Assembly: GCF_002850745.1 (NCBI RefSeq)
Contig: NZ_KZ559469.1
Location: 1 to 64,000, forward strand
Direction: 5' to 3'
Length of the DNA stretch: 64,000 bases
DNA from: Nonomuraea indica
Lineage (GTDB): Bacteria; Actinomycetota; Actinomycetes; Streptosporangiales; Streptosporangiaceae
The notes below the pieces were generated by a model. The model did no database searches and was not told the origin of the DNA. It saw only the letters and a program-made list of their open reading frames with translations. Made by a program: the position numbers and the translations under genes. Shown piece by piece: positions 16,884 through 24,970 of this stretch (positions are counted from its first letter, which is position 1; each line of letters starts with the position of its first letter).

Positions 16884-18746
16884 TCAGTGGATGGTGCGGC
16901 GGACGTCCTCCCCGCCCTCCGGCGTGCCGACCCACGGGCCGTCGATGGACGGGTCGAGGACGCCCTCCTCGACGAAGGTGTAGCGGCCGTCGAGCACGTA
17001 GCGGGCCAGCCGCGCGTCCCGGGTGTCGCTGTTGTCCCACAGCCGGGCGAACAGCGCGTCGATCCGGCCCGCGGCCTGCCGGCAGAACGTGTCGGCCAGC
17101 TCGTACGGCCGGCACCCGAGGTCCGCCGCGTCCTCGCGCGCCTTGACGCAGACCGCCGTCATCGCGAACAGCTCGGCCCCGATGTCGACGATCCGGCCGA
17201 GGAACGCCTGCCGGTGCTCCAGCCGGCCCTGCCAGCGGGACATCCCGTAGAAGGTGGACCGGGCCAGCTTGCGGCTGACCCGCTCGACGTGGCGCAGATG
17301 GCCGGCCAGCGCGCCGAACTCGGCGTACGAGGTGGGCAGGTTGCCGGTGCCCGCCACCAGCCTGGGCAGCCAGCGGGCGTAGAAGGCGCTCGCCCGCTTC
17401 AGCGCCCTCGCCCGGTCCTGCCGGGAGGCGCTCGGGTCGATCAGCTCGCCGGCGGCCGACAGGTGGGCGTCCACGGCCTCGCGGGTGATGAGCAGGCGCA
17501 TGATCTCGGAGGAGCCCTCGAAGATGCGGTTGATCCGCGCGTCGCGCAACATCTGCTCGGCGGGCACGCCGCGCTCGCCCCGCGCGGCCAGCGACTCGGC
17601 GGTCTCGAAGCCCCGGCCGCCCCTGATCTGGACCAGCTCGTCGAGCACCTGGTAGCCGAGCTCCGAGGCGTACAGCTTGGCCAGCGCCGCCTCGATCCTG
17701 ATGTCGTTGCGCCGGTCGTCGGCCATCCGGCTGGTCAGCTCGCAGACGGCCTCCAGGGCGTAGGCCGTGGCCGCGATGAAGGCGATCTTGGTGGCCACCG
17801 CCTCGTGGTCGCCGATCCGGCGGCCCCACTGGACGCGGGCGTTGCCCCACTCGCGGGCGATCCGCACCGCCCACTTCGCGTTGCCCGCGCACGTCGCGGG
17901 CAGGGCGAGGCGGCCGGTGTTCAGCGTGGTCAGGGCGATCTTCAGGCCCTCACCCTCGCGGCCGATCAGGTTGCGAGCCGGGACTCGCACCTGGGCGAAC
18001 TCGGTGACGCCGTTCTCGATGCCGCGCAGGCCCATGAAGCTGTTGCGCCGCCTGACCGTGATGCCGGGGCTGGCCGCCTCGACGACGAAGGCGCTGATCT
18101 TCTTCCCGGTCCTGGCCATGACGACGAGCAGGTCGGCGACGACGCCGTTGGTGGTCCACAGCTTGACGCCGTCGAGCACGTAGTCGTCGCCGTCGCGCAC
18201 GGCGGTGGTGGACAGCCTGGCCGGGTCGGACCCCACGTCGGGTTCGGTCAGCAGGAACGCCGAGATCTCGCCCCGGGCGCACCGCGGCAGGAACTCCCGC
18301 TTCTGCTCCTCGGTGCCGAACTGCTTCAGCGGCTGCGGCACCCCGATCGACTGGTGCGCCGACAGCAGCGTGGCCAGCGCCGGGGAGTAGGAGCCGACCA
18401 GCATGAGGGCGCGGCAGTAGTACAGGTAGGGCAGGCCGAGGCCGCCGTACTCCGTGCCGATCGTGATCCCGAACGCGCCCAGCTCGGCCAGGCCCTTGAC
18501 CACCGCGTCGGGCACCCGCGCGGTCCGCTCGATCTCGGCCGGGTCGACCTGGGCGTCGAGGAAGCGGCGCATCGTCCGGACGAACTCCTCACCCCGCTGG
18601 GCCGCCTCCTCGCGGGGCGCGGGCGCCGGGTGCACCAGGTCCAGCTGGAAGTCACCCAGGAACAGCTGTCGTGCGAAGCTCGGCCGCGTCCACTCCTTCT
18701 CACGCGCCTGCTCGCCGAGCTCTCTTGCCTTGGCGTACTCGCTCAT
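16884..18746 (-). CDS. Acyl-CoA dehydrogenase (long, VLCAD-like architecture)
   Basis: A flavoenzyme of 620 residues, longer than the usual 380 because of a C-terminal helical extension of about 180 residues, as in very-long-chain dehydrogenases. N-terminal and middle domains show FGITIGTEYGGLGLPYLYY, AFLLTEPDVGSDPARLSTT and LWTTNGVVADLL. The FAD-binding end includes QIRGGRGFETAESL and INRIFEGSSEIMRLL. The start at 18746 follows GGGAGGATGCC. It would catalyse the first step of beta-oxidation of an unidentified acyl-CoA. Confidence 0.88.
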   Translation of the reverse strand: MSEYAKARELGEQAREKEWTRPSFARQLFLGDFQLDLVHPAPAPREEAAQRGEEFVRTMRRFLDAQVDPAEIERTARVPDAVVKGLAELGAFGITIGTEYGGLGLPYLYYCRALMLVGSYSPALATLLSAHQSIGVPQPLKQFGTEEQKREFLPRCARGEISAFLLTEPDVGSDPARLSTTAVRDGDDYVLDGVKLWTTNGVVADLLVVMARTGKKISAFVVEAASPGITVRRRNSFMGLRGIENGVTEFAQVRVPARNLIGREGEGLKIALTTLNTGRLALPATCAGNAKWAVRIAREWGNARVQWGRRIGDHEAVATKIAFIAATAYALEAVCELTSRMADDRRNDIRIEAALAKLYASELGYQVLDELVQIRGGRGFETAESLAARGERGVPAEQMLRDARINRIFEGSSEIMRLLITREAVDAHLSAAGELIDPSASRQDRARALKRASAFYARWLPRLVAGTGNLPTSYAEFGALAGHLRHVERVSRKLARSTFYGMSRWQGRLEHRQAFLGRIVDIGAELFAMTAVCVKAREDAADLGCRPYELADTFCRQAAGRIDALFARLWDNSDTRDARLARYVLDGRYTFVEEGVLDPSIDGPWVGTPEGGEDVRRTIH

Positions 18747-18828
18747 GGCATCCTCCCGCCGACGTTACGCCCCCCGGCGTCCCCTGTGTACCCGGCGATC
18801 GTCCGGCCTCACCCCACGGGAGCGTCAC

Positions 18829-18888
18829 GCGGCGATCAACGCGGCGATCAACGCGGCGATCAACTCGACGATCAACGCGGCGACCGGC
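18829..18888. repeat. Five tandem 12-bp repeats
   Basis: GCGGCGATCAAC is repeated exactly at 18829, 18841 and 18853; a diverged copy lies at 18865 and a partial copy at 18877. The stop codon of the amino-acid permease gene (complement of 18872-18874) falls inside the fourth unit, and every unit supplies a stop in that frame. The array therefore marks the 3' boundary of the gene. Confidence 0.85.
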
Positions 18889-20140
18889 GGGGCAGCGGCC
18901 GGCGGGCGTTCGCCCGGGTCACCAGCAGCGCCACGAGGGCCAGGCCGGCGGGCACGACCAGGTAGGCGCCGCAGGCGGCCAGCGCGGCGCAGGACAGGAC
19001 GCCGGCCGCCAGCGCCGTCGCCCGCCACCGGCCCCGGGGCAGCAGCCGGGCCGCCGCCGCCGTGCCCGCGACCGTGACGGCGGCCAGGGCCGCCGAGGTG
19101 ACCCGCATGAGCGCGTCGAGATCGACGGCGAGGCCGAGCGTGGGAGCGGCGACCGCCGCGGCCAGCACCGCCAGGCTGAGCACGGCCACCAGCCCCAGGC
19201 TGCGCAGCGGCTCCCCGCCGGACCGGCCGCGCCTGGCGAACCAGCCCGGCAGCGCGCCGTCCCCCGCCAGCGCCGCGCCGAGACGGGCGGCCCCGGCGAT
19301 GTAGGCGTTCACCGCGCCGAGCGTCAGCAGCACCGCCACCACACCGGTGATGGGCCGCGCGGCGGAGCCGACCCCCGTCTCCAGCAGCGCGGCGAGCGGC
19401 ACGGCCGTCGCCCCCGCCCGCTCGCCCAGCACGCCGACCGTGGTGACGGCCACGCCTACGTAGAGCACGCTGATCACGACCAGCGTCACCGCAGTGGCGC
19501 GCAGCAGGCCGCGCCGGCCGCCCGCGAACTCGGCCGACAGGTGGCTGGCCGCCTCCCAGCCGACGAAGGCGAACAGCAGCACGCCGGCCGCGCTCGCCAC
19601 GCCCGCCGCGCCGTACGGGGCGAACGGGGTGAACGCGGCGGCTTCGGCGTGCGGCGCGGCGGTGACCACGGCGACGGCCAGCAGGGCCACCAGCAGGACG
19701 ACCAGACCGGCCTGCAACCGTCCCGACGTGCGCAGCCCGGCGGCGTTCGCCGCGAACGCCGCGGCCAGCAGGACCGCGGCCGCCACGGCGTCGTCCACGC
19801 CGAGAGCCGCCTCGACGTACCGGCCGCCGACGAGCGCGCCCGCCACGACGCCCACGGGGACCGACCCGTAGAACCACCAGCCGACCACCGCCGACGCGCG
19901 CCGCCCGAACGCCAGCCCCGCGAAGCCCGCCACTCCCCCGCCGCCGGGATAGCGCACGCCCAGCGCCGCGAACGTCATCGCCACCGGCACGCTGAGCAGC
20001 AGCAGAGCCGCCCACGCCAGCACCGACGCCGGCCCCGCCGCGGCGGCGGCGAGCTGGGGCAGCACGAGCATCCCGGGCCCGAGCACCGCGCCGAGCAGCA
20101 CCGCGGTGCCCTGTCCCGCACCAAGCCTGTGTTCCGTCAT
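18872..20140 (-). CDS. APC-family amino acid permease/exporter
   Basis: A 422-residue membrane protein with about 12 predicted helices. The first helix contains LLGAVLGPGMLVLPQLAAAA, the unwound Gly-rich site of the APC fold; RYPGGGGVAGFAGLAFGRR and FVGWEAASHLSAEF follow. The pattern resembles the YjeH branch, which exports methionine and branched-chain amino acids. It is divergent from an Lrp/AsnC regulator, a classical arrangement for Lrp-controlled amino acid export. Confidence 0.85.
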   Translation of the reverse strand: MTEHRLGAGQGTAVLLGAVLGPGMLVLPQLAAAAAGPASVLAWAALLLLSVPVAMTFAALGVRYPGGGGVAGFAGLAFGRRASAVVGWWFYGSVPVGVVAGALVGGRYVEAALGVDDAVAAAVLLAAAFAANAAGLRTSGRLQAGLVVLLVALLAVAVVTAAPHAEAAAFTPFAPYGAAGVASAAGVLLFAFVGWEAASHLSAEFAGGRRGLLRATAVTLVVISVLYVGVAVTTVGVLGERAGATAVPLAALLETGVGSAARPITGVVAVLLTLGAVNAYIAGAARLGAALAGDGALPGWFARRGRSGGEPLRSLGLVAVLSLAVLAAAVAAPTLGLAVDLDALMRVTSAALAAVTVAGTAAAARLLPRGRWRATALAAGVLSCAALAACGAYLVVPAGLALVALLVTRANARRPLPRRSPR

Positions 20141-20184
20141 ACCGCCAGAAGCTAGCCATCCGTACGTCCCGGGCGCGGCTCCAC

Positions 20185-20214
20185 CGAACGTTCGTCCAGA
20201 AATACGGGCACAAT
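20185..20214 (+). promoter_or_regulatory. Divergent Lrp/permease control region
   Basis: A perfect palindrome CGAACGTTCG (20185-20194) and a -10-like CACAAT (20209-20214) lie in the 80-base gap between the permease and lrp-type genes. The -10 is only six bases from the ATG at 20221, so the regulator mRNA is probably leaderless. The palindrome is a candidate site for the regulator itself. Confidence 0.45.
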
Positions 20215-20220
20215 CCCGTC

Positions 20221-20688
20221 ATGGATGAACTTGATACGGAGATCGTCCGCCTTCTCCAAACGGATGCCCGGCAGTCCAACCGCGAGCTGGCCCGCAGGCT
20301 GGGCGTCGCCCCCTCGACCTGCCTCGAACGCGTCCGCGCGCTCACCCGGCGCGGGGTGATCCGCGGCTACCACGCCGACATCGACCCGGCGGCGCTCAAC
20401 CGGAGCGTCCAGGCCCTCGTGTCGGTACAGGTCCGGCCGCTCAGCCGCGCGGTGATCGACACGTTCAAACAGTCGGCGGCGGAGCTGCCCGAGGTGCTGA
20501 GCGTGTTCGTCCTGGCGGGCGGCGACGACTTCCTGCTGCACGTCGCGGTCCAGGACCTCGACCACCTGCACGCCTTCCTGCTGGACCGGCTGAGCAAGCG
20601 CCGTGAGATCGCCGGCTTCCGCACCTCGGTCATCTTCCAGCAGGTCCACAACACGGCCCCGGCCCGCCTGCCCGACCCGGAGGACTAG
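20221..20688 (+). CDS. Lrp/AsnC-family transcriptional regulator
   Basis: A 155-residue regulator: N-terminal helix-turn-helix (LLQTDARQSNRELARRLG, then VAPSTCLERVRAL) and a C-terminal RAM ligand-binding/oligomerisation domain with QALVSVQVRPLSRAV, VFVLAGGDDFLLHV and TSVIFQQV. It starts at the first ATG with no ribosome site. It probably senses an amino acid and regulates the divergent permease and itself. Confidence 0.92.
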   Translation: MDELDTEIVRLLQTDARQSNRELARRLGVAPSTCLERVRALTRRGVIRGYHADIDPAALNRSVQALVSVQVRPLSRAVIDTFKQSAAELPEVLSVFVLAGGDDFLLHVAVQDLDHLHAFLLDRLSKRREIAGFRTSVIFQQVHNTAPARLPDPED

Positions 20689-20743
20689 CCGGGAAACCGG
20701 AGGCGGCCACCGGCCACACCCCGTTGACGCCGACAAGGGAGTG

Positions 20744-21328
20744 TCACGGGTTCCGCGGGACGGTCGCCCTCCACTCGCGCTCGATTCTGCGGACGAGGAC
20801 CGGGTACACGATGAGATACCGAAACGGCTTGATCGCCGTCATGTAGCCGCGGCCGTACATTCCGTTGGGCTTGACCAAGCTGGTCATCTGACCCTGGTAT
20901 CCGCCGGAGCCGTCCGGGACCCAGGCGAGGTGTATCACCGTGTGCACCGTCCGGTTGGCCAGCTCGGCAGCCCATTCGTTCTCGAGCTGATACACCGAGA
21001 CGAACGGGTCGTACTCCGGCCCCTGGGGGGCATCACGCAGATCCACGGGCAACCGGTGCCGCAGCGACCTCACCCTGGAGCCGACGCCGGAGCCCGCGCG
21101 GTCCCAGCCGAACCATGCGCCGAGCCTCCACCTCAGCTCCCACAGGAACCGGACGATGTACGGGGCGCCGTCGGGCCAATTGTCCGAAGCGAGCTGCGAC
21201 ACCAGCCGGGGGAACTCCTCGGCGCCACCCGGTGTCCGCAGCGCCCACACGGACTCGACCTCGAAGTCGGGAGCCACCTCGTGGATGCGCCACGGACGCG
21301 AGGTGTGCGCGGAGATCGGCAGCCTCAT
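20744..21328 (-). CDS. DUF2867 family protein
   Basis: A 194-residue protein that I assign to DUF2867 from its length and the C-terminal signature VIHLAWVPDGSGGYQGQM, YGRGYMTAIKPFRYLIVYP and LVRRIEREW. The family is of unknown function and sometimes appears at the end of NAD-dependent epimerase-like proteins. It overlaps the TetR stop by four bases and is the last gene of the TetR-controlled operon. Confidence 0.75.
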   Translation of the reverse strand: MRLPISAHTSRPWRIHEVAPDFEVESVWALRTPGGAEEFPRLVSQLASDNWPDGAPYIVRFLWELRWRLGAWFGWDRAGSGVGSRVRSLRHRLPVDLRDAPQGPEYDPFVSVYQLENEWAAELANRTVHTVIHLAWVPDGSGGYQGQMTSLVKPNGMYGRGYMTAIKPFRYLIVYPVLVRRIEREWRATVPRNP

Positions 21329-22008
21329 CGTCGGACCTCTCTGTCGGTGTGCACCGGTGTCGCCGCGGACCCGGCTCCGCTCGGGGAATCGGTCACGATC
21401 GGGGTAGGTGGCAAGCCCAGCACTCCGCGCACCGCCCGGCCCATGAGCTCGAGGTCATGGGGAGCCTGTCCGGCCAGCTCGATCCCGACCGCCTCCATGA
21501 TCGCTGTGTACGCCGCTGCGGTGTGCCGGGGCGGCGGCCCGGGCGGGATCGCTCCGCTTGCCCTGCCCGCGGCGATCAGGTCGGCGCAGGTGCCGTCGAG
21601 CCGGTCGAGGATCGCGGCGATGGCCTGACCCACGGGATGATCCTGCCCGGCGAACTCGACCCTCAAGGTCAACAGCACCCGCGCCACTTCCCGCCGGCAG
21701 AAGAGGGCATGCCTCTCGGCCATGGTCATCAGCGCGTCGACGGGGTCGACTTCGCCGGCAGCGGCGTGGCCCACCTCGGCCTCCCAGGTCTCCTCGACCC
21801 ACCTCACGACCGCCAGCGCGAGCTCCTCTTTGTTGGCGAACAGGTGATAGACGGCGCCGCGGGAGTAGCCCGCCTCGTTGGCCACCCGTTCGAGCACCAG
21901 GTTGGCGTAGCCGTGGGTGGACAGCCTCCGAGCCGCGGCTTCCAGCACTGCCCTCCTGGTCCGCTCGCGCCGGTCGGCCTGCGTACGCCGGGGGTTCGCT
22001 TCGGTCAT
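21325..22008 (-). CDS. TetR-family transcriptional repressor
   Basis: A 227-residue repressor with an N-terminal helix-turn-helix (TRRAVLEAAARRLSTHGYAN, then ERVANEAGYSRGAVYHLFAN and KEELALAVV) and a divergent ligand-binding half. It overlaps both neighbours by four bases, so three genes are translated together. A 22-bp near-palindrome at 22480-22501 just ahead of the first gene is the likely autoregulatory operator. Confidence 0.92.
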   Translation of the reverse strand: MTEANPRRTQADRRERTRRAVLEAAARRLSTHGYANLVLERVANEAGYSRGAVYHLFANKEELALAVVRWVEETWEAEVGHAAAGEVDPVDALMTMAERHALFCRREVARVLLTLRVEFAGQDHPVGQAIAAILDRLDGTCADLIAAGRASGAIPPGPPPRHTAAAYTAIMEAVGIELAGQAPHDLELMGRAVRGVLGLPPTPIVTDSPSGAGSAATPVHTDREVRR

Positions 22009-22472
22009 CGCTTCTCACCCGCCACCGCGGTGGGTCGGTGCCCGGCGGAGGAGCGGCCTCGCTGCCCGTCACCAAGAACGACAAGTCCGCCGATGATGGG
22101 AAACGCCCACCCCGGCGAGGCAGGGACCAGGATCGACAGCGGAAGTCCCCAGGCGATGAGGATCCATCCCAGCCACCCCGGCACGCGATGGCGCCGGCGC
22201 GCCGACCACAGGATGTGGCAACCCAACACGAGGACGGGGGCGCCCCAGCTGCCGAAGGTGGTCCAGAACGCCTCCGCGCGCACGAACTGGCCGAGCGTGA
22301 CCGGCTCGTCGAGGGTGAAGGTGTTCCAGACACCCTCGGCGGCCACCTGCGGCCAGATGTCACCGCGTTCCAGCGGTGCCACGACGAGGTGCACGACACC
22401 CAGGCCGATGGCGATCCAGCCGGCGGCAAGGACGAGGCCGGCGCTCTTGCCGTCGGCGATGATTCGTCTCAT
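22005..22472 (-). CDS. Four-helix membrane protein (DUF6463-like)
   Basis: A 155-residue membrane protein with four hydrophobic helices, beginning MRRIIADGKSAGLVLAAGW and containing GLGVVHLVVAPLERGDIWP and WILIAWGLPLSILVPASPG. The features fit DUF6463, a family of unknown role often next to TetR regulators. I place the start at the ATG at 22472, because the operator lies just upstream and would be inside a longer frame. The transcript may be leaderless. Confidence 0.7.
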   Translation of the reverse strand: MRRIIADGKSAGLVLAAGWIAIGLGVVHLVVAPLERGDIWPQVAAEGVWNTFTLDEPVTLGQFVRAEAFWTTFGSWGAPVLVLGCHILWSARRRHRVPGWLGWILIAWGLPLSILVPASPGWAFPIIGGLVVLGDGQRGRSSAGHRPTAVAGEKR

Positions 22473-22822
22473 GGGAGAAACATACACGCATGCATGTATG
22501 TAAGTTGGAGTGGGCCCCTCCGCGCCCGCCGCAGGACGACATGATGCTGCGGCGATGTGCCCGGCCGACGACCGGGCCGGGCTGTTGAGGACACCCTCAC
22601 GGGACCACCCGCCGAATAATCGGTTGCGCCGCTCCTGGGTGATCCGTACTGTCGTGGACATGCGCCTTTACCTGTAATGCGCCGGGGCTGACCCGTTCAG
22701 CCCGGCCTCTCAGCCCGACCGCGGGGCGGTGACCACGCCCGCCCGCCGTTCATCCAGACGCGGCAGCTGAGCTTGCCGACCGGCCCGTGGCCGCGTCGCG
22801 AGTTACGTGAAGGAGCCTTCTC
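22473..22822. other. Divergent intergenic region
   Basis: A 350-base gap between the TetR-controlled operon and the 47-codon ORF. It holds the operator at 22480-22501; the rest shows no RNA gene, repeat or convincing coding frame. The promoter of the small plus-strand ORF should lie in 22680-22800, but I cannot define it. Confidence 0.5.
22480..22501. promoter_or_regulatory. TetR operator candidate
   Basis: ACATACACGC and its near-complement GCATGTATGT flank an AT pair, giving a 22-bp palindrome with one mismatched base pair. It sits seven bases upstream of the first gene of the TetR operon and is the size and symmetry expected for a TetR dimer-of-dimers site. Confidence 0.7.
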
Positions 22823-22966
22823 ATGCGAGTACGTGTATCCAACGGATCCAAGAAGAACGTCCCCGGGATGCCGGGACACCCGGCGAGACCGGTCCCGCGG
22901 CAGATGCCCAAGATGCCGCAGCGGCCGATCGCGCCGCCCCGTCGCATCCCGCCCAAGGGGCGCTAG
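22823..22966 (+). CDS. Small basic Pro-rich protein, 47 aa
   Basis: An ATG at 22823 has AAGGAG seven bases upstream and opens a 47-codon frame: MRVRVSNGSKKNV, then a Pro/Met/Arg/Gly-rich tail with PGMPGHPARP, RQMPKMPQRP and APPRRIPPKGR. There is no Cys, signal peptide or membrane segment; net charge is strongly positive. A strong terminator at 23034-23066 would end the transcript. I do not recognise it; ribosome-associated protein, nucleic-acid binder or peptide precursor are all possible. Confidence 0.6.
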   Translation: MRVRVSNGSKKNVPGMPGHPARPVPRQMPKMPQRPIAPPRRIPPKGR

Positions 22967-23033
22967 ACCACTGCCGATGGATGGTGGTGAGTGCGGCGCG
23001 CGGCCCGTACGCCATGGGCCCCCGCACGACGCG

Positions 23034-23066
23034 CGGCGCCCCGCCCCGATCGGGGGCGGGGCGCCG
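23034..23066. terminator. Strong bidirectional terminator
   Basis: A perfect 14-bp GC stem (23034-23047 with 23053-23066) and a 5-base loop lie between the 47-codon ORF and the convergent thiolase gene, 12 bases beyond the thiolase stop. Confidence 0.8.
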
Positions 23067-23078
23067 TGACGCGGCAGG

Positions 23079-24224
23079 TCAGAGCCGCTCGATGATGGTG
23101 ACGTTGGCCTGGCCGCCGCCCTCACACATCGTCTGCAGGCCGTACCGCCCGCCGGTGCGCTCCAGCTCGTGCAGCAGCTTCGTCATGAGGATCGCGCCGG
23201 TGGCGCCCAGCGGATGGCCGAGGGCGATGGCGCCGCCGTTGGGGTTGACCCGGGCCGGGTCGGCGTCCAGCTCCTTGATCCACGCCATCGGCACCGGGGC
23301 GAACGCCTCGTTGATCTCAGTCACGTCGATGTCGTCCATCGACAGGCCCGACCGCTCCAGAGCCCTGCGCGTGGCCGGGATCGGCGCCGTCAGCATGTAC
23401 ACGGGGTCGTCGCCCATGAGAGCGAGCTGGTGGATGCGGGCACGCGGGGTCAGGCCGTGCTCGCGTACGGCCCGCTCGGAGGCGATCAGCACGGCGCCCG
23501 AGCCGTCGGAGATCTGCGAGGACGTGGCCGCGGTGATCTGGCCGTCCTCCTTGAGCGTCTTGAGCCCGGCCATCTTCTCCAGCGTCGTGTCGGGGCGGGG
23601 GCCCTCGTCGTCCTCCACGCCGTTCACGGGCGTGATCTGCTCCTTGAAGTAGCCGTTCGCGACGGCCTTGGCCGCCCGCTGGTGCGACTCGAAGGCGTAC
23701 CGCTCCAGCTCGTCGCGGGTGAAGCCCCACTTCTCGCACATCAGCTCCGCGCCGCGGAACTGCGAGATCTCCTGTTTGCCGTAGCGTTCGACCCACTTGT
23801 CGCCGAACGGGAACGGCATGCCCTTCTCCAGGGCGGCGGTGATCGACGAGCCCATGGGCACGATGCTCATCGACTCGACGCCGGCCGCGACGACGAGGTC
23901 CTGCGTGCCGGACAGGACCCCCTGCGCCGCGAAGTGGATCGACTGCTGGGAGGAGCCGCACTGCCGGTCGATCGTGACGCCCGCGGTCGTCTCCGGCAGG
24001 CCCGCCGACAGCCACGCGTTGCGCGCGATGTCCATGCTCTGGGGGCCGAACTGCATGACGCAGCCCATGATGACGTCCTCCACCGCCGCGGGGTCGACGC
24101 CGGTGCGGTCGATCAGCTCCTTGAGCGTGTGGGCGGCCAGATCAGTGGGGTGGACGGCGGACAGGCCGCCCTTCTTCTTGCCGACCGGGGTGCGGACCGC
24201 CCCGACGATGTACGCCTCTGCCAC
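23079..24224 (-). CDS. Acetyl-CoA C-acyltransferase (thiolase)
   Basis: A 381-residue degradative-type thiolase cleaving 3-ketoacyl-CoA. The nucleophilic Cys is C89 in TIDRQCGSSQQSIHFAAQG. The His motif is GGAIALGHPLGATGA, and the second Cys is in QTMCEGGGQANVTIIE. The CGSSQQ variant is found in FadA5/steroid-type actinobacterial thiolases, but the substrate is not determined. The GTG start has AGGAGG upstream. An imperfect inverted repeat ACCGA/TCGGT lies in the promoter region. Confidence 0.9.
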   Translation of the reverse strand: MAEAYIVGAVRTPVGKKKGGLSAVHPTDLAAHTLKELIDRTGVDPAAVEDVIMGCVMQFGPQSMDIARNAWLSAGLPETTAGVTIDRQCGSSQQSIHFAAQGVLSGTQDLVVAAGVESMSIVPMGSSITAALEKGMPFPFGDKWVERYGKQEISQFRGAELMCEKWGFTRDELERYAFESHQRAAKAVANGYFKEQITPVNGVEDDEGPRPDTTLEKMAGLKTLKEDGQITAATSSQISDGSGAVLIASERAVREHGLTPRARIHQLALMGDDPVYMLTAPIPATRRALERSGLSMDDIDVTEINEAFAPVPMAWIKELDADPARVNPNGGAIALGHPLGATGAILMTKLLHELERTGGRYGLQTMCEGGGQANVTIIERL

Positions 24225-24277
24225 GGTGCCTCCTGAAACCGAGCATTATTCGGTTACTGAGGAGACTACCCGTTTTG

Positions 24278-24955
24278 TCAGGCGGGCGGGAGCACGTCCT
24301 CGGCGGCGTCCACCCGGAACCGCCACCGGTCCACCACCACCCCTTGAAGGCCCTCGGCGAGCCGCAGCGCGAGCGCGTCGAGCCGCTCGCGGTCCTCGCC
24401 GCGCAGCTCGACCGCGGTCAGCTCGGTGGCGAACGGCAGCAGCTCCTCCGCGGCCGGCGGTCGGCCCCTCTGCGGCACCACCAGCACCCTCAGCCCGTCG
24501 ACGGCGTAGGCGAAGCCCTCCTCCTCCGGCTCGACCTCCCCCTCGCCCTCCAGCAGGGGCAGCAGCTCGTCCGCCGCCGGCCGTACCGGAAGGATCACCG
24601 CGGGGCCGCCGCCCTCGTCGTCGGCGGGATCGCTCACCTCGCCCCGGCACACGGCCAGCCCGCCCAGCCGGAACGCGATCCCCTCGGCGAGGTAGCGGTC
24701 GAAGAAGTCGAACGGCAGCGGCCCCTCGGCCGCCACCCTGACCGCCCAGACCTCCTCCAGCACGCCGCCCACCAGGTCAGGCTCCGCCTCGACCGGCGCG
24801 TGCACCCGCACGTCCACGGCGACGATCTCGTCACCGTCGGCGCGGGCGCCGGGATCGGCCAGCCGCACGATCCGCAGCAGCTCCGCCTGGCTCGGCCGGG
24901 CGGGCAACGCCGCCGTGGGGCCAGTACGCAGTCTCCGCTTCGCCATCCAGCCCAT
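24278..24955 (-). CDS. Hypothetical protein at end of sortase cluster
   Basis: A 225-residue acidic soluble protein without signal peptide or membrane span. It begins MGWMAKRRLRTGPTAALP and has repeated Leu/Glu-rich stretches such as PAADELLPLLEGEGEVEPEE. I do not recognise a family. It starts 15 bases after the downstream sortase gene and probably shares its transcript. Confidence 0.6.
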   Translation of the reverse strand: MGWMAKRRLRTGPTAALPARPSQAELLRIVRLADPGARADGDEIVAVDVRVHAPVEAEPDLVGGVLEEVWAVRVAAEGPLPFDFFDRYLAEGIAFRLGGLAVCRGEVSDPADDEGGGPAVILPVRPAADELLPLLEGEGEVEPEEEGFAYAVDGLRVLVVPQRGRPPAAEELLPFATELTAVELRGEDRERLDALALRLAEGLQGVVVDRWRFRVDAAEDVLPPA

Positions 24956-24970
24956 TGCGCGCCTCCGAGA

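Noticed and set aside
16887..18965. Plus-strand open frame of almost 700 codons
   Set aside because: It mirrors the acyl-CoA dehydrogenase gene on the other strand; absence of stops is expected from GC-rich third positions.
22473..22661. Longer N terminus for the DUF6463-like protein
   Set aside because: The added residues would run through the TetR operator and show low-complexity composition without a membrane or family pattern.
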